A stretch of 64,000 nucleotides of DNA. It comes from Albidovulum marisflavi. Its GTDB lineage: Bacteria > Pseudomonadota > Alphaproteobacteria > Rhodobacterales > Rhodobacteraceae. A program made the position numbers and the translations under genes. The first letter of the stretch is position 1; each line of letters begins with the position of its first letter. The DNA is taken from assembly GCF_025751435.1 (NCBI RefSeq), contig NZ_JAOWKY010000001.1, positions 721,001 through 785,000 of the forward strand, given 5' to 3'. The notes beneath the pieces are model-generated. The model was not told where the DNA came from. It worked only from the letters and a program-made list of their open reading frames with translations, and made no database searches. Below are positions 1-7,885 of this stretch, one piece after another.

Positions 1-109
1 GAACGGCGCCTGCCACGCGGGACCAAGCGTCGTCGCTTTTGCGCATGTAGAATTCGGCGCCCGTCTCCGGGCATGCTAGGCTTGTGGAAATGGGGAAGTC
101 GGAGGGCGC

Positions 110-1075
110 ATGAAAATCGCAGTGATGGGCGCAGGTGCGCTCGGCGGCTACTTCGGAGGGCGTCTGGCGGCGGCAGGGCAGGAGGTAACGCTCATTGCGC
201 GCGGGGCGCATCTCGCGGCGATCCGCGAACGGGGTTTGAAAATCCTGAGCCCGCGCGGGAACCTGCACGTGCCTGCGATCCCGGCGACCGATGATCCCGC
301 AACGGTCGGGCCTGTCGACGTGATCATGTTCATGGTCAAGAACTACGACGTGGAAAGCGGTGCGCGCGCGATTGCACCGATGCTTGGCCCTGAGACGATG
401 GTGGTGACCTGCCAGAACGGGGTCAGCGCCCATGAGCGTCTCGGCGCGATCATCGGCGCAGGGCGCGTGGTGCCGGGCGTGGCGCGTATCCCGGCGGATG
501 TGCCAGAGCCCGGCGTCATCAACCATTCGGCCATGTGGGATACGCTCGTGTTCGGCGAGGCGGACGGACAGGTGACGGCGCGCGTCGAAGGGTTCCGCGA
601 TGCGATCGTGGCGGCAGGCGCGACGGCCGTGCTTCCTGGCAATATCCTGCACGACCTCTGGAGGAAGTTCGTCTCGCAGGCCACTCTCGCGAGCATGACC
701 GCGCTGACGCGGCTCGATCTCGGCCCGCTGCGGACCAATCCGGACAGCCGGGCGCTTTTTACCGCCGCGATGGAAGAGACCGAGCGGGTTGGCCGGGTGG
801 CGGTTCCGGACCTGCCCGGAGAACTGGTCCGCAAGGAATGGGAAATCCTCGAAACCCTGCCCGACACGATGCATGCCTCGATGCTCGACGACCTTAACGC
901 CGGCAAGCGGCTGGAGGTCGACTACCTGAGCGGGGACGTGGTGCGTCTGGGGCGCAAGCACGGGGTTCCGACACCGATCCACGAGGTGTTCCTTGCGGCG
1001 CTCCGGCCGTTCAAGGATGGAGATCCCGCAGGATTGGCGAAGGACGCGGTCCAGGAGTTCAGAACCCGCACCTGA
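110..1075 (+). CDS. 2-dehydropantoate 2-reductase family protein (PanE/ApbA-like)
   Basis: A 321-residue cytoplasmic NADPH-dependent reductase of the PanE/ApbA family; the founding enzyme reduces ketopantoate to pantoate for CoA synthesis, and paralogues reduce other 2-oxo acids. The N-terminal Rossmann loop GAGALGG is at residues 7-13. The C-terminal ApbA_C domain keeps the catalytic lysine (RKF, K186) and the acidic residue of KRLEVD (E269). The Asn that follows four residues after the Lys in E. coli PanE is Gln here (Q190), so the substrate may differ. The start follows a GGAGG at 101-105. It is not in an obvious operon, and its 3' end overlaps the tail of the opposite-strand small gene by 17 bases. 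Confidence 0.85.
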   Translation: MKIAVMGAGALGGYFGGRLAAAGQEVTLIARGAHLAAIRERGLKILSPRGNLHVPAIPATDDPATVGPVDVIMFMVKNYDVESGARAIAPMLGPETMVVTCQNGVSAHERLGAIIGAGRVVPGVARIPADVPEPGVINHSAMWDTLVFGEADGQVTARVEGFRDAIVAAGATAVLPGNILHDLWRKFVSQATLASMTALTRLDLGPLRTNPDSRALFTAAMEETERVGRVAVPDLPGELVRKEWEILETLPDTMHASMLDDLNAGKRLEVDYLSGDVVRLGRKHGVPTPIHEVFLAALRPFKDGDPAGLAKDAVQEFRTRT

Positions 1076-1265
1076 CGCGCCAGCTGGCGTTGCCTTGCCG
1101 CCGCCGTAGCAGCCGCCGGATCAGTTGCACATCCCTGAGCCGTGGCGCCGGATCTTGCCCTGCTGTAACTAGCCGCAGGAAGTCCAACCAAGCCAATTCG
1201 TTCTCTGTCAGGCGACCGGGATCCCTCCTTGCCGTAACGTCACTTCTTGTCCCGGCCTCGGTCAT
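1059..1265 (-). CDS. small hypothetical protein coupled to an XRE regulator
   Basis: A 68-residue protein I do not recognise, rich in Arg and Leu, with a predicted helical centre (GRLTENELAWLDFLRL). Its ATG overlaps the stop of the upstream XRE-type gene as ATGA (1262-1265), the usual sign of translational coupling, and this is the main reason for calling it real. The pair resembles small regulator/partner modules on mobile islands and lies beside the tRNA-Met fragment at 1859-1908. A toxin-antitoxin role is possible, but no known toxin motif is visible. Its 3' end runs 17 bases into the converging reductase gene. Confidence 0.5.
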   Translation of the reverse strand: MTEAGTRSDVTARRDPGRLTENELAWLDFLRLVTAGQDPAPRLRDVQLIRRLLRRRQGNASWRVRCGF

Positions 1266-1666
1266 TTTCCGAAGATCCCCCTGATCGCCGCCCGCCCCCG
1301 CGAGGTCAAGCTTGGGTCCGTATGACCAGAGGCATCGCGGATCTCATGGGTCCAGGCGGCCTCGTTCTTCGTCGCAACGACGCCAAAGATCTCCTCGATC
1401 GCGCGCTTTGTGGTGTCGCCACCGAGCTGCTCAAGCGCGAGGTTGAAGAGAAACCGGGGATCGCACTCGAGCGCGACAGCGAGGCTCGGCACGCGGTCGA
1501 GGGGCAGCTTGGTCGCACCGCTCTTGAGCATCGCGATCATGTTGGGGTTCACGAAGCCGGCCTGCTCGGCGATCTCGGCCTGAGTCTTGCGGGGCCGGAG
1601 CTCGAGAACGCGCTTCTCGAGGAACTTCGCCAGCCGGGAATCTTCATAGGGCTTTCTTGCCATCAT
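1262..1666 (-). CDS. XRE-family helix-turn-helix DNA-binding protein
   Basis: A 134-residue protein with a predicted Cro/CI-type helix-turn-helix at about residues 25-70 (KTQAEIAEQAGFVNPNMIAM followed by LKSGATKLPLDRV) and a C-terminal tail of unknown function. I chose the ATG at 1666 because AAAGGTG lies about 6 bases upstream; an in-frame ATG at 1681 would add five residues, and an ATG directly after is also possible. The gene is followed with an ATGA overlap by a 68-residue unknown protein. The nearby tRNA-Met 3' fragment suggests the pair may be island cargo. It probably autoregulates from the A/T-rich 1667-1860 upstream region. Confidence 0.75.
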   Translation of the reverse strand: MMARKPYEDSRLAKFLEKRVLELRPRKTQAEIAEQAGFVNPNMIAMLKSGATKLPLDRVPSLAVALECDPRFLFNLALEQLGGDTTKRAIEEIFGVVATKNEAAWTHEIRDASGHTDPSLTSRGRAAIRGIFGK

Positions 1667-1858
1667 CGTCACCTTTCTCATCGCTCGCAGATCGTTCTGC
1701 TTGCGTGATCTATAGCGACGTAAAGTTGGGGAGATCGTGGGAGCTGGGTGAGAGGCCAGGCATCGTGCCGGTTAGGAAAGCCGAGCTAACCTATTGATCT
1801 TCTTAGACGCGAAATCGACTTGGTTGGGAAAATTCTCATGAGAGTTCAATGTTCCAAA

Positions 1859-1908
1859 GAGGAATCATAATCCTTGTGTCGGGGGTTCAAATCCCTCCTC
1901 CGCTACCA
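1859..1908 (+). tRNA. 3' half of a tRNA-Met(CAT) gene, attachment-site-like fragment
   Basis: Fifty bases fold as the 3' half of a tRNA: anticodon stem GAGGA/TCCTT (1859-1863, 1871-1875) around a 7-base loop with anticodon CAT (1866-1868), a 5-base variable loop, a T stem GGGGG/CCCTC with loop TTCAAAT (1881-1897), acceptor strand CTCCGCT (1898-1904), A73 and an encoded CCA (1906-1908). The D arm and 5' acceptor strand (expected A/GGCGGAG) are absent upstream, so this is not a functional gene. A break exactly at the anticodon stem is typical of tyrosine-recombinase att sites. With the fragment reading rightward, an integrated element would lie to its left. Confidence 0.8.
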
Positions 1909-2083
1909 CCCATCCCCTTGATATCGTAGACGGGCCGGTCCGAATTTTCGGAACGGTCGGCGTCATTCTAGGGTCCCTGCCGGGCATGGCTGCGTGGTGC
2001 CGGTATGGCGCGCGCTGAAACCCGCTCCGTCAAGGACGGGACGGGTGCTGCGAATCCCCGTCTTGCAGATATGCGGCCCCGGC

Positions 2084-2099
2084 GGGTCCGGACGGACCC
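2084..2099 (-). terminator. hairpin immediately after dgkA
   Basis: GGGTCC and GGACCC (2084-2089 and 2094-2099) form a 6-bp G/C stem with a 4-base loop directly next to the dgkA stop codon at 2100-2102. It is the likely end of the eptA-dgkA transcript. No strong U-run follows, so termination may be Rho-assisted. Confidence 0.5.
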
Positions 2100-2495
2100 T
2101 CAGAGCAGCCCCGTCATCACCGTTGCAAAGAACCCCGCGAAGACGACCAGCATCAGGCCGACCGCGAGAGAGCCGAGATCCTTTGCATCCTTTGCCATCT
2201 GCGACCACTCGGGCGACACGCGATCGGTCAGAACCTCGATCGCGGTGTTGATCGCCTCGACTGCCAGCACAAGCCCGGCAAGGACGCCCGCGATCAGCCA
2301 GTGCCACGGCTCGACGCCGCGCCACAGGAAGGCCAGGGCAACGACGAATGCGCCCAGAATCTCAAGCCGGGCCGCCGTTTCCGCCCACAGGCGGCGCAGG
2401 CCGTGCAGCGAATAACCGGCGGCATCCACGACATGCATCAGCCCGCCCCTGGGGGGCACCACGGTTCGGGGCGTTTCGCTTTCCGGAGCACTCAT
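2100..2495 (-). CDS. dgkA: diacylglycerol kinase, DgkA family
   Basis: A 131-residue integral inner-membrane kinase that phosphorylates diacylglycerol to phosphatidic acid. It contains the family signature EAINTAIEVLTDRV and three predicted membrane helices (ILGAFVVALAFLW, WLIAGVLAGLVLAVEA, LAVGLMLVVFAGFFATVM); E. coli DgkA has 122 residues. The start at 2495 gives a TGATG overlap with the eptA stop, implying translational coupling; an in-frame ATG at 2519 would lie inside eptA. Placement behind a phosphoethanolamine transferase makes sense because that enzyme leaves diacylglycerol when it uses phosphatidylethanolamine as donor. Confidence 0.9.
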   Translation of the reverse strand: MSAPESETPRTVVPPRGGLMHVVDAAGYSLHGLRRLWAETAARLEILGAFVVALAFLWRGVEPWHWLIAGVLAGLVLAVEAINTAIEVLTDRVSPEWSQMAKDAKDLGSLAVGLMLVVFAGFFATVMTGLL

Positions 2496-4144
2496 CAGCT
2501 TGCCCTTTGTTCCTGGCAACCCTGCGTCAGATCGAACCCTGGGTCGCGCGCCGTCGTCGCGACGTCAAGCAGGCCAAGAACGCTGTGGAAGAGGTTGTCC
2601 TGGCTTGCCGGCCGCGCGGCGGCCTTGGCCAGGCAGCCCGCGTCCAGGCCCATGGCCTGCTTGTAGCCGTCATCCAGCCAGAGCACCATGGGAACCTTCG
2701 TCTGCGTCTCGGGCGCCATGAACATCGGGGCGGCGTGAAGGTAGAGCCCGCCTTCGCCAAGCGATTCCCCGTGATCCGACAGATACAGCATCGCGGTCAG
2801 CGCCCGGTCGCTGCCCGACAGCATGTCGATGGTCTGCGACAGGACGTAGTCGGTTTCCAGGATCGCGTTGTCGTAGGCGTTGACGATTTCATCGACGGTG
2901 CAGTCGGCGAACTCCGCCGTCTGGCAGTCGGGCGCAAAGACGGCGCGATCGCGCGGATAGCGCAGGTGATAGGCCGGGCCATGGTTGCCGATCATGTGAA
3001 GCACCAGGACCGTGTTCTGCGTGATCGTGTCCAGCGTCTGCCGGATCAGCGGCAGGAAGGCCTCGTCCGTGCATTCCACCGCGCAGGCGGCGGCGTCCAG
3101 CGCCGCGTCCACCCGATCCCACCCGGTGCGTGCGGCGATATGCTGATCGCCCGTGTTGTTGTCGACCCAGCGGACGGCGAAGCCAGCGCGCGCCAACACG
3201 TCCAACAGGTTTTCCTGCGCCAGAAACTTGTCGCGCGTGTAGTCCACCTGCGACAGGTTTGAGAACATGCAGGGCAGCGACACCGCGGTCGAGGTGCCGC
3301 AGGACGACACGTCCGGGAGGTTGATCACGTCGCGCTCGGCCAGGCCGGGTGTCGTCTGGCGCGCATAGCCGTTCAGGCCAAAGTTCTGTGCGCGCGCGGT
3401 TTCGCCGACGAACAGCACCAGAAGCACGGGCTTGTCCGCCGCGGCCAGGAAGGGGCCGGGTGCCGCATCCGTCGCGATAGCGCGCAGCGCCCCGGCCTCG
3501 GCCTTGAACTGCTGCTTGGCATAGCGCGTCACGGCGGCGATGGTCGCGCCCGGCTGATAGGAGGCCATGAGGTCCTTTCTTTCGCGCAGGACCGCCGAGA
3601 ATGTCTTGAAGTCGGCAAAAAGCCCGCCGACCAGCACCGCAAGGGACAGCGTCACCCCAAGCGGCCAGCGCCAGAGGTGATGCCAGCGCTTCACGCGGGC
3701 GACGCGCGGCCAGAAAAGAAGCGCCGCGGGAAGGACGCCGGTCAGAATGATCGACGACACCGCCCCCATGGTCATCAGGTGGCGCGATTCGGTGACGGTC
3801 GTCTCAAGCACGTTTCGCACCATTTCGCGGTCGATCAGAACGCCGAAGGCCCGTTCATAGTAATGCGCGCTCGCAGACACCAGGATCAGGACCGTGGCGA
3901 CCGGTCTTTGCAGCCGGCCCGGGGCGAGGAATTCAAGCGTCAGGACGGTCAGCGCGAAGATCGAGGTCGCGAACAAGGCGGCCTGAAACGGGCTGTCGCC
4001 GAAGATGTCGATCAGACGGTTCCAGAAACCGGTGTTGAGGATCGCGAGGATGTAGACAGCCACGATCAGGTTCAATGCGGTCTGCCCGATCACCGGGCGA
4101 GGGAGTTTCAGTCGGTTTGCGAAGCACGCGTTCTGCTCGGTCAT
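2495..4144 (-). CDS. eptA: lipid A phosphoethanolamine transferase, EptA/MCR family
   Basis: A 549-residue inner-membrane enzyme with several N-terminal membrane helices and a periplasmic alkaline-phosphatase-fold domain that moves phosphoethanolamine from phosphatidylethanolamine to lipid A. Visible motifs are GETARAQNFGLNGY (metal-binding Glu), SSCGTSTAVSLPCMFS (catalytic Thr) and LYLSDHGESLGE plus LHAAP (zinc ligands), with the paired cysteines typical of the periplasmic domain. I chose MTEQNA at 4144; an upstream in-frame ATG at 4177 is less like the family. It is coupled to dgkA and divergent from a two-component system, the arrangement expected for PmrAB-type control. This family lowers outer-membrane negative charge and polymyxin binding. 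Confidence 0.88.
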   Translation of the reverse strand: MTEQNACFANRLKLPRPVIGQTALNLIVAVYILAILNTGFWNRLIDIFGDSPFQAALFATSIFALTVLTLEFLAPGRLQRPVATVLILVSASAHYYERAFGVLIDREMVRNVLETTVTESRHLMTMGAVSSIILTGVLPAALLFWPRVARVKRWHHLWRWPLGVTLSLAVLVGGLFADFKTFSAVLRERKDLMASYQPGATIAAVTRYAKQQFKAEAGALRAIATDAAPGPFLAAADKPVLLVLFVGETARAQNFGLNGYARQTTPGLAERDVINLPDVSSCGTSTAVSLPCMFSNLSQVDYTRDKFLAQENLLDVLARAGFAVRWVDNNTGDQHIAARTGWDRVDAALDAAACAVECTDEAFLPLIRQTLDTITQNTVLVLHMIGNHGPAYHLRYPRDRAVFAPDCQTAEFADCTVDEIVNAYDNAILETDYVLSQTIDMLSGSDRALTAMLYLSDHGESLGEGGLYLHAAPMFMAPETQTKVPMVLWLDDGYKQAMGLDAGCLAKAAARPASQDNLFHSVLGLLDVATTARDPGFDLTQGCQEQRAS

Positions 4145-4299
4145 CTGTCTTTCTCTGGTGCAGGGCAGGCCCGGCATGAAAAACCGGGGCGGTCATCGGA
4201 CTTGCGGTCCGCGCAAGGCCCTGGCGGGCCTGCGAGACTGCCATTGCAGGGGAACCTTGCGGCAGCCTTACAGAGGCGATGAAACTGCCACTCGCACCA

Positions 4300-4313
4300 C
4301 CTGCTGGAGCAGG
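4300..4313. promoter_or_regulatory. inverted repeat upstream of the response-regulator gene
   Basis: CCTGCT and AGCAGG separated by GG lie 13-26 bases upstream of the response-regulator start, in the 181-bp divergent region shared with eptA. It could be an operator for autoregulation or simply an mRNA hairpin; no canonical PmrA box was recognised. Confidence 0.3.
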
Positions 4314-4325
4314 CTACAAGGGGTC

Positions 4326-4979
4326 ATGCGCCTGCTGCTGGTCGAAGACACCGATGAGCTTGCCCAGTCGATCCTGAGGTTTCTCAGGGCCGAGGGACAT
4401 GCCGTCGACCACGCCGCCGATGCCGCAACAGCCGAGGAGGCGATGGCGCTGGCGACCTACGCCTGCGTGATTCTCGACCTTGGCCTGCCCGACGGGTCCG
4501 GGCTGGATGTGCTGAGGGCACGCCGCCGGGCGGGTGACCGGACGCCGGTGCTGATCGCCACCGCGCGCGACCAGATCAGCGACCGGATCGCGGGACTGGA
4601 TGCCGGGGCCGATGACTATGTCGTCAAGCCCTTCGATCTCAGCGAACTGTCGGCCCGCATCCGGGCCCATGCGCGGCGCGGGCAGGGCCTGCCGGAAACC
4701 CGGATCGCCGTCGCGGATCTGGAGGTCGATCGCGCCGCCGCGCGGCTTTGGCGGGACGGCGCGGAAATCAGGCTGACGGCGCGGGAATGGGCGGTGTTCG
4801 ACGCCCTGCTGGGCGCGCGCGGGCGCGTCGTGTCGAAGTCGGTGCTGGAAGATGTGCTGGGCAGTTTCGATACCGCGATCGAAGGCAACGCGGTCGAGGT
4901 CTATGTCTCGCGTCTGCGCAACAAGCTTGGCCCCGCGGTGATAGAGACGCGGCGCGGCCTGGGATACGTCTTGCCATGA
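4326..4979 (+). CDS. OmpR-family two-component response regulator
   Basis: A 217-residue regulator with an N-terminal receiver domain (acidic VED near residue 7, phosphoacceptor D51 in ILDLGLPDGSG, T79, K101 in YVVKPFD) and a C-terminal winged-helix DNA-binding domain (about 125-215) ending in ETRRGLGYVL. The ATG at 4326 begins the conserved MRLLLVEDTDE. The histidine-kinase gene starts inside its stop codon (ATGA). It is divergent from eptA-dgkA, so it plausibly controls that operon as PmrA/BasR does in enterobacteria, although orthology with PmrA is inferred from context only. Confidence 0.9.
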   Translation: MRLLLVEDTDELAQSILRFLRAEGHAVDHAADAATAEEAMALATYACVILDLGLPDGSGLDVLRARRRAGDRTPVLIATARDQISDRIAGLDAGADDYVVKPFDLSELSARIRAHARRGQGLPETRIAVADLEVDRAAARLWRDGAEIRLTAREWAVFDALLGARGRVVSKSVLEDVLGSFDTAIEGNAVEVYVSRLRNKLGPAVIETRRGLGYVLP

Positions 4980-6220
4980 CCGGATCCTTCCGCCCCTGGT
5001 CGCTGCGCAGGAAACTGACGCTTCGGGTTCTGTGGCTGGTTCTGGGCGGCTGGCTTGCGACGATCGCGCTGTCTGCCCTCGTGCTGGACCACGAGATGAA
5101 CGAGATGTTCGACGAGGAACTGCGGGCGCTGGTCGAAACCACGGTTCTCTATCTGGACACCGCGCAGGGTGGGCGAATTCCCCGCACGATCGGCGTGCAG
5201 ACGAACGATGGCGAGCGCGTGCTGCGCATCCTTTCTCCGGAAGGCACCGGTGCGACCGCGCCCTGGCCCGAACTAATCAGCGACGGTTTCCACGACGCGC
5301 CGGGCTGGCGGATCCTGCGCCGCAGCGCCGAAGGCGCCGTGATCGAAGCCGCGCATTCCACCGGGTGGCGCCGCGAAGAGGTGATCGAGGCGGCCTCGGC
5401 GTTCCTGATGCTCGCGCTGCCGCTGGTGCTGCTGATCGTCTGGGGCCTGCGCCGGACCGTGTCCGAGGCGACGGCGCCCGTGGCGCGCCTGGCGGGTTCG
5501 GTATCGGGGAGAAATCCCGACGACCTCTCGCCGGTCGCCGCCGACGGTTTGCCGAAAGAACTGCGGCCACTGGCCGAGGCCTTCAACGGCTATCTTGCGC
5601 GGATAGGTCAGCTGCGCCAGGCAGAGAAGGACTTTGTCGCCAACGCCGCGCACGAGTTGCGCACGCCTCTCGCGGCGCTGCGAGGACGGCTGGAGCTTTC
5701 GTCGGATGCCGACACCGTCGCGGCCGTGGAAACGATCGATGCCCTGACCCGCAGGCTTGAGCGGCTGCTGCAGCTTGCGCGGCTCGACGCCGGGGTCGGC
5801 CTTGGCCGCGGGCCGTCCGATCTGGTCAGGATCATCGGTCTGCTGATCGACGAACTGCGGCCCTTTGCGTCCCACCCGATCCGGTTCGATGATGGCGATC
5901 TGGATGGCCTGACGGTTGCGGCCGATGCCGACGCCATTGCCATCCTGTTGCGCAACCTGATCGAAAATGCGCTTCAGCATGGCACCGGCGAAGTGCGTCT
6001 GCGCCTGTCCCCGAACGGGATCGTGTCCATCGAGAACCCAAGCCTCCGGGACGCGCTGCCCGAAGGGCGTTTTGATCGCGGGCGCGGATCATCCGGACTT
6101 GGGCTTGGGCTGTCCATCGTTGAAGCGCTGGCCAAGGCGATGGGCGTGCAGGTCAGCCGAACCGTTGGTCAGGGCGCGGTGCGGTTCGAACTTCGATTCC
6201 CCTTGCCTCCGGGCGCCTGA
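4976..6220 (+). CDS. membrane sensor histidine kinase
   Basis: A 414-residue kinase and cognate partner of the preceding response regulator (ATGA overlap). Two membrane helices (about 17-38 and 138-157) enclose a roughly 100-residue periplasmic sensor region. A HAMP-like linker follows, then the H-box AAHELRTPLAALRG with H226, N-box LIENALQHG, a short G-box region GLGLGLSIVEALAKAMG, and a terminal VRFELRFPL strand. This is the QseC/PmrB-like class with a small periplasmic loop. Signals for such loops include Fe3+, pH or cationic peptides, but nothing in the loop identifies the ligand. Confidence 0.88.
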   Translation: MTGSFRPWSLRRKLTLRVLWLVLGGWLATIALSALVLDHEMNEMFDEELRALVETTVLYLDTAQGGRIPRTIGVQTNDGERVLRILSPEGTGATAPWPELISDGFHDAPGWRILRRSAEGAVIEAAHSTGWRREEVIEAASAFLMLALPLVLLIVWGLRRTVSEATAPVARLAGSVSGRNPDDLSPVAADGLPKELRPLAEAFNGYLARIGQLRQAEKDFVANAAHELRTPLAALRGRLELSSDADTVAAVETIDALTRRLERLLQLARLDAGVGLGRGPSDLVRIIGLLIDELRPFASHPIRFDDGDLDGLTVAADADAIAILLRNLIENALQHGTGEVRLRLSPNGIVSIENPSLRDALPEGRFDRGRGSSGLGLGLSIVEALAKAMGVQVSRTVGQGAVRFELRFPLPPGA

Positions 6221-6257
6221 TCCGCCAGCAAGGTTGCGGCCCTTGGACCAAGCGCTT

Positions 6258-6293
6258 TTCAGGGTCGCGGACCCGTGGATCCACGACCCTGAA
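6258..6293. terminator. bidirectional hairpin between convergent genes
   Basis: TTCAGGGTCG (6258-6267) and CGACCCTGAA (6284-6293) form a perfect 10-bp stem around a 16-base loop. It lies between the converging ends of the kinase gene (6220) and the helicase gene (6306), the expected place for a shared transcription end. There is no long T-run on either side. Confidence 0.5.
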
Positions 6294-6305
6294 CGTCGTT
6301 GCGCC

Positions 6306-7568
6306 TCAGGCCGCGCGGCGGCGGCGCTGACGCCGGCGGTTGCTGTTCGGCGCGCTCTTTTCACCGGCGGCGAAATCCGGCTTCGGGCCGCGATGACGTT
6401 TCGGGCCGGGCTTGCGCGCTGTGCGCTCTGCTGAAAACATCGGGCTTTGACCGCCCGCGACCGGAATTTCGATCTTCATCAGCTTCTGGATGTCGCGCAG
6501 CTGATCGGCCTCGTCCGGGGTGCAGAACGCGATCGCCTCGCCCTCGCGCCCGGCGCGTGCGGTGCGGCCGATGCGGTGGACGTAGTTGTCGGGCACCTCG
6601 GGCAGGTCGTAGTTGATGACATAGGCGACACCCGGAATATCGATGCCGCGCGCGGCGACATCGGTCGCCACGAGGATCGACACCGTGCCGTCACGGAAGG
6701 CCTTGATCGCGCGGTCACGCTGGCCCTGGCTCTTGTTGCCGTGGATCGAGGCGGCGTTGAATCCGTCCGCGACAAGGTCCTTCATCAGCTTTTCCGCGCC
6801 GTGCTTCGTGCGCGAGAAAACCAGCGTCAGTGCGCCAAGGTCGCGCGTCAGGATATCGCGCAGCATGTCGGGCTTGCGCGCACGGTCCAGGAAATAGACC
6901 GACTGCGTGATCTTGTCGGCAGCCTTGCCCGGAGGCGAAACCTGCACGCGCTTGGGGTTGGTCAGGTAGGCGCGGCTCAGTTCTTCCATCTGCTTGGGCA
7001 TGGTGGCGGAAAAGAGCATCGTCTGACGCGGTGTGCCCAGGCGCGGCGCGATCTTGCGCAGGGCGTGGATGAAGCCGAGGTCAAGCATCTGGTCGGCCTC
7101 GTCCAGGACGAGGTGACGCACGGTGGAAAGATCGACCGCGCCGCGATCCATCAGGTCGATCAGGCGGCCGGGCGTCGCGACAAGGATGTCGGCGCCACGC
7201 TTCAGGACCTCGATCTGCTTGTTGATGGACTGGCCGCCGACGACGGTCACGATGCGGACCTTTGTGCCGGTGGTCAGCACCCGCAGGCTGTCGGCGATCT
7301 GGTTCACCAGCTCGCGCGTCGGCGCCAGGATCAGCGCCTTGACCGTCTTGGGCTCGGGCTTGCCGGGCTGCGCCAGAAGCTGATCGATCAGCGGCAGGCC
7401 GAAGGCCAGCGTCTTGCCGGTGCCGGTCTGGGCAAGGCCAAGGATGTCGTCGCCTTGCAGCGCAAGCGGGATCGCCTGATTCTGGATCGGCGTCGGTTGG
7501 GTCAGGCCCGCGCGCTTCACGGCGGCGGTCAGGGTCGGCGCAAGGCCGAGCATGTCAAAGTCGAACAA
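6306..7568 (-). CDS. DEAD-box ATP-dependent RNA helicase, RhlE type
   Basis: A 420-residue RNA helicase for RNA remodelling (ribosome assembly, mRNA decay, cold response in relatives). Motifs in order: Q-motif PTPIQNQAIP, Walker A AQTGTGKT, PTRELVNQI, DEAD box VLDEADQML, SAT, the helicase C domain with DVAARGIDIP, and HRIGRTARAG. The C-terminal tail is short and very basic (RRRQRRRRAA), which suits nonspecific RNA binding. I chose a TTG start at 7568 because the family begins with FxxLGL and AAAGGA lies about 6 bases upstream; in-frame readings further 5' lack similarity. A 5' leader hairpin lies at 7614-7630. Confidence 0.9.
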   Translation of the reverse strand: MFDFDMLGLAPTLTAAVKRAGLTQPTPIQNQAIPLALQGDDILGLAQTGTGKTLAFGLPLIDQLLAQPGKPEPKTVKALILAPTRELVNQIADSLRVLTTGTKVRIVTVVGGQSINKQIEVLKRGADILVATPGRLIDLMDRGAVDLSTVRHLVLDEADQMLDLGFIHALRKIAPRLGTPRQTMLFSATMPKQMEELSRAYLTNPKRVQVSPPGKAADKITQSVYFLDRARKPDMLRDILTRDLGALTLVFSRTKHGAEKLMKDLVADGFNAASIHGNKSQGQRDRAIKAFRDGTVSILVATDVAARGIDIPGVAYVINYDLPEVPDNYVHRIGRTARAGREGEAIAFCTPDEADQLRDIQKLMKIEIPVAGGQSPMFSAERTARKPGPKRHRGPKPDFAAGEKSAPNSNRRRQRRRRAA

Positions 7569-7885
7569 GGTATTCCTTTCGGGCCGCGCCAATGCGGGCG
7601 CAGCAACATTGGGGCCACGAAAGTCGTGGCAAGCGAGGGTTTCGCCGGGCTGCCGGACCTGCGCCGCATGCGCCTGTCCTGCCTGACGTTCAGAACCCTG
7701 CGTGATGGGGAACCGGAAGTTGGTGTCGCCGGTGCGCCCGGTTCTTGGGCGCGGCTGTCTCACGCGGCAGCGCAGCGAACACGCGGCACATGCGCGCTCG
7801 GCGCCGTCGTGTCAAGGGTGATCGATGGGAAACCGGGGACTGCGTGGTCGTATTTCCCGAGCTGTGGCAATTCTTGGCCCGTTCC
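7569..7885. other. 317-bp non-coding stretch, helicase leader and promoter region
   Basis: This gap separates the helicase start from the end of the LysR gene, both on the minus strand. The only structure I see is GCCACGA/TCGTGGC with a 3-base loop (7614-7630), about 50 bases upstream of the helicase start, which would sit in the mRNA leader. DEAD-box helicase mRNAs are often controlled through their leaders, so this could matter. The remainder shows no recognised gene. Confidence 0.4.

Noticed and set aside
1..74. Possible start of a minus-strand gene running off the left edge
   Set aside because: Only 15-24 codons are visible, no convincing ribosome site is present, and two frames are equally possible.
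1859..1908. Functional tRNA gene
   Set aside because: The D arm and the 5' acceptor strand are missing upstream, so only the 3' half exists.
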